Notes: generated by a model not told the origin, from the letters alone. Positions 28,872 to 36,053 are shown, counted from the first letter of the stretch. The stretch: 63,561 nucleotides of DNA from Nanobdellati archaeon (GCA_019429005.1 JAHYJR010000004.1:77700-141260), one strand, 5' to 3'. A program made the numbers and translations.

Positions 28872-28964
28872 GCAACTAACAGGGCTTAAAGGGTTCGCTC
28901 GTTGCACTTCGCTCTCTCAAATTTTTTGCTACGCAAAAAACGTCCCTTGCCCGATGTTAAGTGC
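28872..28964 (+). other. attC3 recombination site (end of cassette 3)
   Basis: R'' GCAACTAAC (28872-28880), spacer A, L'' GGGCTTAAAGGG (28882-28893), L' CCCTTGCCC (28944-28952), spacer GAT, R' GTTAAGTGC (28956-28964). L''/L' pair as GGGC/GCCC and AAGGG/CCCTT with TTA bulged on one side. The central loop holds a TTTTTTGC-TAC-GCAAAAAA stem. R'' is the exact complement of the left end of cassette 3 (GTTAGTTGC at 24345). Confidence 0.88.
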
Positions 28965-29014
28965 AATAATTTTTAGGGGCTCATAATACTAGATGTGGGC
29001 TTTGGATTATTTAT

Positions 29015-29605
29015 TTACTCTATGTAAAAATTCTGTTTATTTAGAAGATTAAAAGGAAGCTCTGGACGATTTTCAGATTTGAAATATTCTTTCATATATA
29101 ATTTAATTAATTCCTCTTTTGAGATACCATAAATTTCTTCAGTTATTTTTCCCTCAATAATTCTTCTTTGTTCTTCCTCCCTACCAAGAACAATTACAGT
29201 ATTTCCTGAACCAGATCCCTTTTTATATATATTTTCCTTTGCTTGTTCTAGCGTACAATTTTTTACATCAAATATATATGTCACTGAAAGAGGTCCAGAA
29301 TCCCAACTAAAATTAAATTCCCACAAGTCAAAAAATATTTTTTTTTCATTAGTATTTTTATCTTCATCAGACCATAAAAATGAAATAAAATACTTTTTAT
29401 CTTCTAGACTTGATAGCTTCATTCTTCCTGCCGGTCCCGCAGACTCAGTAGTTATTATTGAATAAAGATTTTTTATTGAAGCAGAATCATATCTAGATAA
29501 AACGGTTTTATTATTATCACCCATTACAGTTTCAATTCCTTCTTTAGGATATACAATTAATCCTGTATTTCTAAATTTTATTAATTCTGGATTAAAAAAT
29601 GACAT
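29015..29605 (-). CDS. Uncharacterised protein in cassette 4
   Basis: About 196 residues, no recognised domain. Seen: FINPELIKFRNTGL-like opening (MSFFNPELIKFRNTGLIVYP), an acidic and lysine-rich middle with IFFDLWEFNFSWDSG, GSGSGNTVIVLGREEEQRRI, and a helical C terminus. No membrane segment is seen. ATG 29605 (MSFFNPEL) is preferred over 29623. It lies in reverse orientation in the fourth, damaged cassette. Cassette genes are commonly of unknown function; none is proposed. Confidence 0.55.
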   Translation of the reverse strand: MSFFNPELIKFRNTGLIVYPKEGIETVMGDNNKTVLSRYDSASIKNLYSIITTESAGPAGRMKLSSLEDKKYFISFLWSDEDKNTNEKKIFFDLWEFNFSWDSGPLSVTYIFDVKNCTLEQAKENIYKKGSGSGNTVIVLGREEEQRRIIEGKITEEIYGISKEELIKLYMKEYFKSENRPELPFNLLNKQNFYIE

Positions 29606-29741
29606 TATATTATTATACAACAAGCTCTTTATAAATTTTCTGATTTTGACTACACTATTTAGTAGTTATTCTATTATTCTAGCACCAAAGCCCCAGAAGT
29701 TTTTTATATGTGTCGCTATGCTCCCTACCACCCCTAAAAAT

Positions 29742-29798
29742 AACTGAGCCTTCGGCTTTTTTTCTTGCAGAAAAAACACATAACAAGTGCTTTTAAAG
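29742..29798 (+). other. Half attC4 with R'' and L'' only
   Basis: The 36 bp from 29742 to 29777 are identical to the run-up to attC2 (24230-24265). Next come R''-like ACACATAAC (29776-29784) and L''-like AAGTGCTTTTAAAG (29785-29798), but no L' or R' partner follows before the HEPN gene stop at 29815. The R'' does not match the left end of cassette 4 (GTTAAGTGC would need GCACTTAAC), so this end came from a different cassette. Confidence 0.7.
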
Positions 29799-29814
29799 TT
29801 TCGCTACACTTCAC

Positions 29815-30402
29815 CTAGCTTTTCTTAATGATTTTCTTTAATTCACGTCTAAATCTTTGTGCTCTTTCCAGAGATGTTTTTGCTTTTGATTGGACTAATA
29901 CGTCACCCATATTATAAGTAAAAGTTCCTCTTTTCTTCTTTTCAAAGAAATAGTCTTCCATTAATTCATCGGCTTTCAGTTTTCCAAGAAGTTCAGCAGC
30001 ATCTTCTTTTGCTTCAATAAAATCATCTAATAATTCCCTCTGCAATTTTCCTGTCAGATAAAAATAATAGATTATTGAATCAAAAGTTACAGCATGAATT
30101 GAAAGGTCTGTTTTTATCTTAATACCACCATTTTCCAATAAGGCCCTTGCCATATAAAACATGCTATAATAACTAGCATTTACGACCCAAAGCAATCCAT
30201 TGAAACTTGTAAAACCAAGATATTGCTGTTTGTCTTGGTTGGTTGACAATTCAAATAATGCTTTTGCAGAATCAATTGAATCATCTGCATTTTTAAGATA
30301 AAAATCTATGTGTTCTGGTTTTTCCTTTGTTTTTATTATACCCTCACTTATGAATTGCTTCATTCGATTTTCTGCTTCTTTTAGCTTTTTTTCTTGTAAC
30401 AT
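29815..30402 (-). CDS. HEPN domain protein (HEPN/MNT pair)
   Basis: 195 residues with a HEPN-type helical bundle: a C-terminal-half KLQRELLDDFIEAKEDAAELL and the conserved core LLWVVNASYYSMFYMARALLE near residues 70-90. HEPN proteins of this kind pair with a minimal nucleotidyltransferase, and many act as ribonuclease toxins kept inactive by the partner. It begins 1 nt after the stop of the MNT gene. Its 3' end abuts the half attC4, so it lies exactly at the broken right end of the cassette array. Confidence 0.8.
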   Translation of the reverse strand: MLQEKKLKEAENRMKQFISEGIIKTKEKPEHIDFYLKNADDSIDSAKALFELSTNQDKQQYLGFTSFNGLLWVVNASYYSMFYMARALLENGGIKIKTDLSIHAVTFDSIIYYFYLTGKLQRELLDDFIEAKEDAAELLGKLKADELMEDYFFEKKKRGTFTYNMGDVLVQSKAKTSLERAQRFRRELKKIIKKS

Positions 30403-30403
30403 C

Positions 30404-31009
30404 TTATAATCGCCCCCGTTGAATTAATCTATAAAATAATTCAGCCCCATATAAAATTATATGTTTGTTTAATATTTCATTCATCACATTCTTTTCATCA
30501 CGTTTAGTAAGCATACTATAAACACTCTCAAATCCAATAACGTGCTCTTCAAAAGGCAAATCATAATTTGATGCAATATTATGAATGAATTTTTCATGAA
30601 ATTCTATTTTATCTGTACTATCCACAATCAACAGGATATCAATGTCTCGCGGTGTATCAGATTCAACTGTTGAACCAAATACAAGCAAAATAAAACTAGC
30701 TTCCTTGATTTTATTTATGATTTCTTCCATAAATAAATCAAGATCTTTGAACGTACCTTTACTTAATAAATCATCCCTTCTTGAATATTCAGCAAAAGCA
30801 AGAGTCTCATGATGGATTTTATAGTTTAGACTAAGATTCTTATGTTTATCTTGTTGAATAATATCATTTTCTATTAATGGCTGTATTGCCCTATGTGTAA
30901 GAGAGACATGCATATTTAATCTTCTTGCGACTTCTCTCAAAGTAAATGATTCGGTGATATGCCCGACAAATATTTGCAATACTTTTAGTGTTGATTTATT
31001 AAGATACAT
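30404..31009 (-). CDS. HTH-fused minimal nucleotidyltransferase (MNT antitoxin-type)
   Basis: About 201 residues from ATG 31009, which follows a GGTGA ribosome binding site; an upstream extension to 31057 is unlikely. The N-terminal 70 residues form a winged helix (STLKVLQIFVGHITESFTLR, EVARRLNMHVSLTHRAI). The C-terminal part has the nucleotidyltransferase motif GSTVESDTPRDIDILLIV (GS then DxD). Partners of HEPN toxins often AMPylate them; the fused HTH suggests the same protein also controls the operon promoter. It is immediately upstream of HEPN. Confidence 0.82.
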   Translation of the reverse strand: MYLNKSTLKVLQIFVGHITESFTLREVARRLNMHVSLTHRAIQPLIENDIIQQDKHKNLSLNYKIHHETLAFAEYSRRDDLLSKGTFKDLDLFMEEIINKIKEASFILLVFGSTVESDTPRDIDILLIVDSTDKIEFHEKFIHNIASNYDLPFEEHVIGFESVYSMLTKRDEKNVMNEILNKHIILYGAELFYRLIQRGRL

Positions 31010-31263
31010 GTGTTCACCTTTATATGAACAACTATTCATTTTAAAGTATATAAACATTTCTGTTTTGAAACAGTTTTTTCACCACTATATTCTTTTAGAA
31101 AAAACCAAATAAAAGCCCACTTTTTAATAAAAGAAACAAAAAATCTAAAGAGAAACAATATTTATCCTTCAAAGATCCACACACCATCAAACCATACCGT
31201 TTTAAATTAGTAAATTTCCTTAATAACTTTAAAAAAAGCCATACCATTTGTTTCATAACAGAT
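31010..31263. other. Non-coding spacer with a degenerate cassette-border element
   Basis: Contains the HEPN/MNT promoter side and, near 31089-31120, TTCTTTTAGAAAAAACC then AAAAGCCCAC, a degenerate copy of the palindrome-plus-tract that marks cassette borders at 21646, 24374 and 28722. An open frame at 31095-31289 overlaps the end of the next gene and is not believed. This may be a cassette relic. Confidence 0.45.
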
Positions 31264-32034
31264 TTATCTAGGCATAAAAGTCCGTACATCTAAATCCCCT
31301 AATTCTTCTTTAGGATCTATTACAGCGACAATTGACTCAGGTAAAACTAAATCCCAATGATGGAAATGTATAATCATACCATGAAAATGAGCGACAATTG
31401 ACTCAGGTAAAACTAAATCAGGAATCCAGATTTCATTTTCTTTAGAAGAACAAACAGATGCATAATTTCTGAATGCGTTTTTAACAGGCGTTTTAATTAC
31501 ATATACGATACCCGAATCAACCTTATATTTTGGATGTTTTCTTGCGATTTTAAATGATGTTGAAGTTGATATAAAATTCTCATAACCACCGTTTGAATGC
31601 ATCCACATAGATTCTCCTAATTTATTTCTTACACAAAAATTCCAACGATTATTCAAGGGTGCATCTTTCAACAATCCAAGCATTTGATCTAAATTTACAT
31701 TCCATCTTCCATAAGCAAAAGAAAAAATACCTTTCTGTTCTAAACCCGGATAATCTCCTCGGAACGTATAAACATAACCGTCATGTACATATTTAGGATT
31801 TAACTCTGCAAGATCACCTCTTAATAATTCTCGGTAATCTGTATTGACCGTTGGAAGTGAATGTCTTGCCAAAACCTCATCAGGTTTAACTCCCTCTATA
31901 TAGGGTTTTTCTTTAGAAAGAATCATATCTAATTCTGAATCGGATTTTCGCCTTTCGTGAGCTAAACGCTCTAAAGTTTGAAATGTTTCTTTTAATGAAA
32001 TCCTTTGATCAATTACATCATATACAGATTGCAT
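31264..32034 (-). CDS. Putative ADP-ribosyltransferase-fold protein
   Basis: 256 residues. After a helical N terminus, the second half resembles ADP-ribosyltransferases of the R-S-E type: YTFRGDYPG (Arg, near residue 90), FISTSTSFKIARKHPKY (STS, near 157), and SSKENEIWIPD (E-x-E, near 197). A strand VLPESIVAVIDP follows. The family call is my own motif reading and needs a structure search. The region after the ExE motif contains an in-frame 22-residue insertion in which DLVLPESIVA appears twice, caused by a 30-bp direct repeat at 31324-31353 and 31390-31419. No signal peptide is seen. It stands alone in the accessory region. Confidence 0.5.
   Translation of the reverse strand: MQSVYDVIDQRISLKETFQTLERLAHERRKSDSELDMILSKEKPYIEGVKPDEVLARHSLPTVNTDYRELLRGDLAELNPKYVHDGYVYTFRGDYPGLEQKGIFSFAYGRWNVNLDQMLGLLKDAPLNNRWNFCVRNKLGESMWMHSNGGYENFISTSTSFKIARKHPKYKVDSGIVYVIKTPVKNAFRNYASVCSSKENEIWIPDLVLPESIVAHFHGMIIHFHHWDLVLPESIVAVIDPKEELGDLDVRTFMPR
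31324..31419. repeat. 30-bp direct repeat pair with 36-bp spacer (candidate ectopic CRISPR spacer insertion)
   Basis: The copies at 31324-31353 and 31390-31419 are identical over exactly 30 bp (starting AGCGACAATTGACTCAGG), and the bases on both flanks differ. The unique sequence between them (31354-31389) is 36 bp. The unit inserted into the gene is 66 bp and keeps the frame. This is the size of one CRISPR repeat plus spacer. Confidence 0.9.
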
Positions 32035-32163
32035 ATGTTTAAATTAAAATTATTACGTTATAAAAATTGTTATAAATAAACTACTAGTGTGTAATAAATA
32101 TTATAACATAGTCTCAATACAGACCCATGCAGAATCTTAAATATTCATAAGTATCACGAAATC

Positions 32164-32868
32164 TTAATCACAATCCCATCTCGCAAAAACTTCTAGATTT
32201 TTTGATGTTGATTGTGCAGGATTAAAACCGTAACCTGCGTATACAGCAGATTCAGAAAAACCCAAATCTTTCAGAAGTTTTAACATTTCATCAATTGAAT
32301 AAATTCGCATAGTATGATTATCAATAACTTCTTTTCCGTCAATATTGAAAACCACAGATGATTTTTCAAGTCGGGTTTTAGGATTATAGAGCCATTCCAT
32401 TGTTCTTGTGATATTTCCAATTGAGTCTTGTTTTTTTCCACTGCTTTTAGGATTATGCAAATCAATTAAGATAATACCACCGCGATTCAGATGATTCCTA
32501 AAACATGTAATAGCTTTTCTTGCATAACTTGGTTCAAGCAGATGATTGAACGCTGCGAACATACATATTATTGCATCATATTTTTTTCCTAAACTAAAAT
32601 CAACCATATTTGCTTGAGCTAGACAACCCTTTACTTTAGTTCTAGCTATATCAAGCATTTCAGGATTCAAATCAATACCATCACATTTGAATCCCATTTC
32701 TTCTAACAAGCTCATATGAGTGCCAGTACCACAACCAACATCAAGTATGGTTTTTACACTATATTTTCTAAACAAGGACTTAAGAAAATCCACTTCGCCA
32801 ACATAATCTTTTTTCAGATTTACCAAGTCATAAACTTTAGCCAAATCTTTGTATCCATGTTTTTGCAT
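32164..32868 (-). CDS. Class I SAM-dependent methyltransferase
   Basis: 234 residues with a standard Rossmann methyltransferase core: TILDVGCGTGTHMSLLEEMG (motif I, near residue 38), GIDLNPEMLDIAR (motif II), YDAIICMFAAFNHL (motif IV region), and RGGIILIDLHNP. The C-terminal part (TMRIYSIDEMLKLLKDLGF) is typical of small-molecule methyltransferases. The substrate is unknown. It is a single gene with short AT-rich flanks in the accessory region. Confidence 0.85.
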   Translation of the reverse strand: MQKHGYKDLAKVYDLVNLKKDYVGEVDFLKSLFRKYSVKTILDVGCGTGTHMSLLEEMGFKCDGIDLNPEMLDIARTKVKGCLAQANMVDFSLGKKYDAIICMFAAFNHLLEPSYARKAITCFRNHLNRGGIILIDLHNPKSSGKKQDSIGNITRTMEWLYNPKTRLEKSSVVFNIDGKEVIDNHTMRIYSIDEMLKLLKDLGFSESAVYAGYGFNPAQSTSKNLEVFARWDCD

Positions 32869-32959
32869 AATAATTATAATAATGGCGTATTGATATAAAT
32901 ATTAACGACTGTGTTGACCTTAAAAATAAATATAGTGTTTGCTACTTTGAATTTTTCAG

Positions 32960-33568
32960 TTATCCGAAAAGAGTTTGAAAATGTTTAGATTGCTTATAGT
33001 TTATAATATTAGTGATTAATTCAGTTACCATTATAGGAGCAATTGCTTTTCCGAGAGGAATATAAAATGTAGCAGAATCCCTAAGCTTTCTTTCAATCCC
33101 ACTTTTACTTAAAGCAGATAACGTACTTGTATTATGAATCATATCCGCAATTTTTATTCTTTTAATTGTATCCCTGCTAAACATAATTCTAAGTTTATAG
33201 GCTTGTGGTGTTAAAGTTTCATTCGCATCTATAAATTTAACTCCTAAATCATCAAATAAAGGTGTTAACGCTTTAACATATTTTCCAACAGTATTGTTTG
33301 ATAGAGTGTATACGCCATCATATACAACAGTTCCAAATCTTTTTTCAATTTCACTTTTAATAGTTCTTAATTTAGTATCTTCAATTGTATCATGCAATAA
33401 TGCAATTACTTGAGTTTCAACATCGTCATACCCATATCTGACTAAAATATCCCTTACTGCAAAAGGGTGGGTATGATAAGGTTCTTGATTTCCACCTTTT
33501 CGTTTCTGTGATTGATGAAATAATAAACAATATTCTTCTGCTAATTTTATTAGATCCTTACGTTCCAT
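32960..33568 (-). CDS. HD-domain hydrolase, MESH1/SpoT-like
   Basis: 202 residues. The RelA/SpoT-type HD hydrolase motifs are present: HQSQKRKGGNQEPYHTHPFA (H near residue 32), IALLHDTIEDTK (HD and ED near 57-63) and IKIADMIHNTSTLSA (metal-binding D near 140). There is no synthetase domain. Members hydrolyse (p)ppGpp or related nucleotides such as NADPH; the substrate here is not known. In a defence-rich accessory region it might act on alarmones made by a toxin-type synthetase, which is inference. Confidence 0.82.
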   Translation of the reverse strand: MERKDLIKLAEEYCLLFHQSQKRKGGNQEPYHTHPFAVRDILVRYGYDDVETQVIALLHDTIEDTKLRTIKSEIEKRFGTVVYDGVYTLSNNTVGKYVKALTPLFDDLGVKFIDANETLTPQAYKLRIMFSRDTIKRIKIADMIHNTSTLSALSKSGIERKLRDSATFYIPLGKAIAPIMVTELITNIINYKQSKHFQTLFG

Positions 33569-33619
33569 AATATTAAGATAAAAAAAGAGACTTATATACT
33601 TTATTACGATTTAATGTTA

Positions 33620-34147
33620 CTAATAACGCAACTTTTTCTGTTTTTGATAAATCATTAACCCATCTTGATGATAAACTTTAGAAAAAAGTGGAAGCTGTCT
33701 TCCAATCGTATTTTGGTACATTGTATATCTTCCAGATTCTTGTTCTTCCTCAGTTTTATTAAGAGGCATAATTAAATACCCACCAAATTTAATTGCAGAA
33801 TTAATAGCACTATAAATATCAGGATTTTCTCTGCCATCAATTGGAATAGGATAAGTCCATATAAATTCACGAATTATAATTGCATCCAAATCAGATACTT
33901 CATCAGGCAAATAAGGCATCGTTGTTTTTTTTAAATGTATATTAGGAATCTCTTTTAAATTTTGCATATTTGGATGATCTTCAAATGGGTTTAGACTATC
34001 CACCCCATAAACAGTTCCAGAGTCCCCAATTAACTTAGAAAGGCCTTTTAAAATATCATCTTTCTCGCCATGGTAAAATTCTGCAACGTTATTACCTTCT
34101 TCTATGTAATCGTTCAAGATATCAAAAAATGTAGAATTAACACCCAT
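33620..34147 (-). CDS. Methyltransferase-like protein without a clear SAM motif
   Basis: 175 residues with a Rossmann-like layout: VAEFYHGEKDDILKGLSKLI, DSGTVYGVDSL, DLDAIIIREFIWTYP and AIKFGGYLIMPL. This order of strands resembles class I methyltransferases, but the glycine-rich motif I is replaced by EFYHGEK, so catalysis is doubtful. It lies 52 bp downstream of the HD-hydrolase gene's left end on the same strand direction, but the two need not be one operon. Confidence 0.5.
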   Translation of the reverse strand: MGVNSTFFDILNDYIEEGNNVAEFYHGEKDDILKGLSKLIGDSGTVYGVDSLNPFEDHPNMQNLKEIPNIHLKKTTMPYLPDEVSDLDAIIIREFIWTYPIPIDGRENPDIYSAINSAIKFGGYLIMPLNKTEEEQESGRYTMYQNTIGRQLPLFSKVYHQDGLMIYQKQKKLRY

Positions 34148-34285
34148 AAGATATTATTGTTTTCAAGGTTTATAAAACTTTGTATTTTTACTACATTTAA
34201 GTAGTCTAACATAATACACCCCGTTATATTACGAATAATAGTTTGGTAAAAAAGGTAAATTGAATCAGTCAAAATATTTCGGATT

Positions 34286-34963
34286 TCATGACAGATGCAT
34301 TGATTCTATCTTGTCATCAACGTTATATCCTAACACATTAAGAAGTTCATTATAGATAATCTCATCCGAAGGCTCTTTAATTAAACTTAATATACGCTCA
34401 TCAACTAGATTGTGATCATAAAACGTTTGAGCTAAAGTATAACCGATACGGTAAGGATATTCAGTATAAGTCCAAAACAATTTCATACTCCCTTCAGTAT
34501 TTGTAAGTTTTATTTCGTCAAAGGAGGGATATATATTTTCGTTTTCTAATTTATCTAAAAGACTTATTGCTTTACGCCATTCAGATGAAATAAGCCAGAT
34601 TGGGGAACACAATAAGTTATCTACAAATTTTGAAAATGATGACGATTTTAAATACAACTCAGTTTCATCGCTATTAAGCAACCTATTTAACCCACCAAAG
34701 AATTCGTGTATAACACCCCCTTTAGGATTTGTATCATAAAGATTTCGAATAAAATGACCAGTTTCTTCCGCATAATGTGATACTTCAGGAGATATAATTG
34801 TTATTAACGATTTAGACGCAGAAAAACTGCTATTTTTAGCATAAGGATCATATCGTATTTCAGGCATCCCAGACTCATACAGATATTTAGGAATTTTAAA
34901 GGTTTTAGCTGATTTATGTATCATCTGCATAGTTTCTTCAATGATTTCTTCTTCATAACGCAT
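34286..34963 (-). CDS. Uncharacterised protein
   Basis: About 225 residues, soluble, mostly helical. A segment HYAEETGHFIRN near residue 65 has spaced His/Glu residues that could bind a metal, but no known metallopeptidase signature is complete. ATG 34963 (MRYEEEIIEE) is preferred to the upstream 34978. I do not recognise the family and propose no function. Confidence 0.5.
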   Translation of the reverse strand: MRYEEEIIEETMQMIHKSAKTFKIPKYLYESGMPEIRYDPYAKNSSFSASKSLITIISPEVSHYAEETGHFIRNLYDTNPKGGVIHEFFGGLNRLLNSDETELYLKSSSFSKFVDNLLCSPIWLISSEWRKAISLLDKLENENIYPSFDEIKLTNTEGSMKLFWTYTEYPYRIGYTLAQTFYDHNLVDERILSLIKEPSDEIIYNELLNVLGYNVDDKIESMHLS

Positions 34964-35067
34964 ACAAAGCCCCTTCACGCAATTTACGTTCTTATATCTT
35001 TATAACGTTTTTCTACAAGTATCCCAGAATACCCTTACAAAACCTTTTTAACGATTAAATACAGTAT

Positions 35068-35538
35068 ATGATTAATATGAAAATCTTTATTACAGGTAGT
35101 TCTGGATATGTTGGAAGTGAATTAATTAAACAATTATCATCAAAACATGAAATTGTGACTTTCGATTTGAAACAGAATCAAGATATCTTAAATTTTAAAC
35201 AACTTGAAGATGCAATGAAAAATTGCGACATTGTAATTCATTTAGCAGCGATTAGAGGTCCGGATGAAACTAAATCATTCCAAGATTATTTTGATTTGAA
35301 TTGTAAAGCAACTTTAAATGTTGCTCAAGCAAGTATTAAAAATAAAGTTAAAAAGTTGATTTATTCTAGTTCAACAGGGTATTATGGTGTTGAAAATGGA
35401 ATTCCCTATATTAAATCAATAAAAGAATCAAATTTAATTATTTCGCAACATGTTGATATAAATGATTTAACTTGTCGTGATTGTGATATTGGATATTCAA
35501 CAAGCAAAGTAATTACTGAACAAATTCCAAAAAATTAA
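35068..35538 (+). pseudogene. NAD-dependent epimerase/dehydratase, truncated
   Basis: 156 residues covering only the NAD-binding half of an extended short-chain dehydrogenase. Seen: MKIFITGSSGYVGSELI (GxxGxxG), IVIHLAAIRGPDE, LIYSSSTGYYG and a terminal GYSTSK (YxxxK). The protein stops just after the catalytic lysine, whereas full enzymes run to about 300 residues. The sequence directly after it is from a different family (GNAT) in another frame. Either a deletion joined two genes or this is a relic. Confidence 0.72.
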
Positions 35539-36051
35539 ATAAAAATGCTATTTATATTACAGAAATAGATAAGATACCATCAGGAATTTCTCATGAACTT
35601 GCTAAAGCTACAAATTCAGGTGAAGAAACAGTTTCTAAATCAATAAATACAGATATTCAATTTGGAATCTTAAGAGGTCATGAATTAGTTGGATTTGTCA
35701 GTGGAACGTATTTTCAAGATGTGATTTCAATAGCAGGATTGTATATTAGAGAAGATTATAGAAGTAAAGGTCTTTCAACAATATTATTAAAATGCATGAT
35801 GGACAAAGCAGATAAATAAAATTTAAAAGGACTAGCTATAGATAATGCATCTTGGGGTAGTTAGGATACAGTTTCAATGTCCTGTGTATATGACCGTAGT
35901 TCAAATAGATAATGCATCTTGGGGTAGTTAGGATGCTTTATCGGAATTAAAAAGATATTATGATTAATAAGGTACCATTGATACAGAGTTTGAATCGGGT
36001 TCAGAAGATTTACAAAATTATGCAAGTATTTATTTTAAAGATTGGTTATAA
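35519..36051 (+). pseudogene. Degenerate GNAT acetyltransferase
   Basis: Translating the gap shows an acetyltransferase remnant: NAIYITEIDKIPSGISHELA, then FGILRGHELVGFVSGTYF, and the acetyl-CoA loop GLYIREDYRSKGLSTILLKC followed by a TAA at about 35818. Beyond it the reading resumes as LKGLAIDNASWGS with further stops, ending YASIYFKDWL near 36048. There is no start codon after the last upstream stop. A 30-bp direct repeat with a 37-bp spacer interrupts it. Confidence 0.75.
35838..35934. repeat. 30-bp direct repeat pair with 37-bp spacer (candidate ectopic CRISPR spacer insertion)
   Basis: Exact 30-bp copies (starting ATAGATAATGCATCTTGG) at 35838-35867 and 35905-35934, with differing flanks. 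The intervening 37 bp (35868-35904) do not continue the acetyltransferase reading, while the sequence after copy two does. The inserted unit is 67 bp. Its size and form match the repeat pair at 31324-31419, but the sequence is unrelated. Confidence 0.9.
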
Positions 36052-36053
36052 TC

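Larger units (their letters stand above)
20468..29813 (+). mobile_element. Integron-type gene cassette array without integrase (CALIN-like)
   Basis: Four cassettes are arranged head to tail. Crossover points (G|TTA) lie at 20468/20469, 21606/21607, 24345/24346 and 28956/28957. Complete attC-type sites lie at 21519-21614, 24265-24353 and 28872-28964, and a half site lies near 29776-29798. For each of the first three cassettes, the left-end sequence (8-9 nt starting G|TTA) reappears as its exact reverse complement in the R'' box at the right end of the same cassette: GTTATCTGT with ACAGATAAC, GTTATACG with CGTATAAC, GTTAGTTGC with GCAACTAAC. Chance would not produce this; it is what site-specific insertion of circular cassettes yields. 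Cargo: a Nif3-like protein, a CfrBI-like restriction-modification pair, a reverse-oriented restriction operon, and an unknown gene. No tyrosine integrase is encoded here. Confidence 0.88.

Noticed and set aside
20254-29813. Integron integrase gene
   Set aside because: All long frames in the array and its flanks were read; none shows tyrosine recombinase motifs. The integrase, if any, is outside the window.
31095-31289. 64-residue open frame on the minus strand
   Set aside because: It overlaps the end of the ADP-ribosyltransferase-like gene, has no ribosome binding site, and lies across a degenerate cassette border.
35519-36051. GNAT acetyltransferase as a functional gene
   Set aside because: It has no start codon after the upstream stop, several internal stops of different kinds, and a 67-bp insertion.
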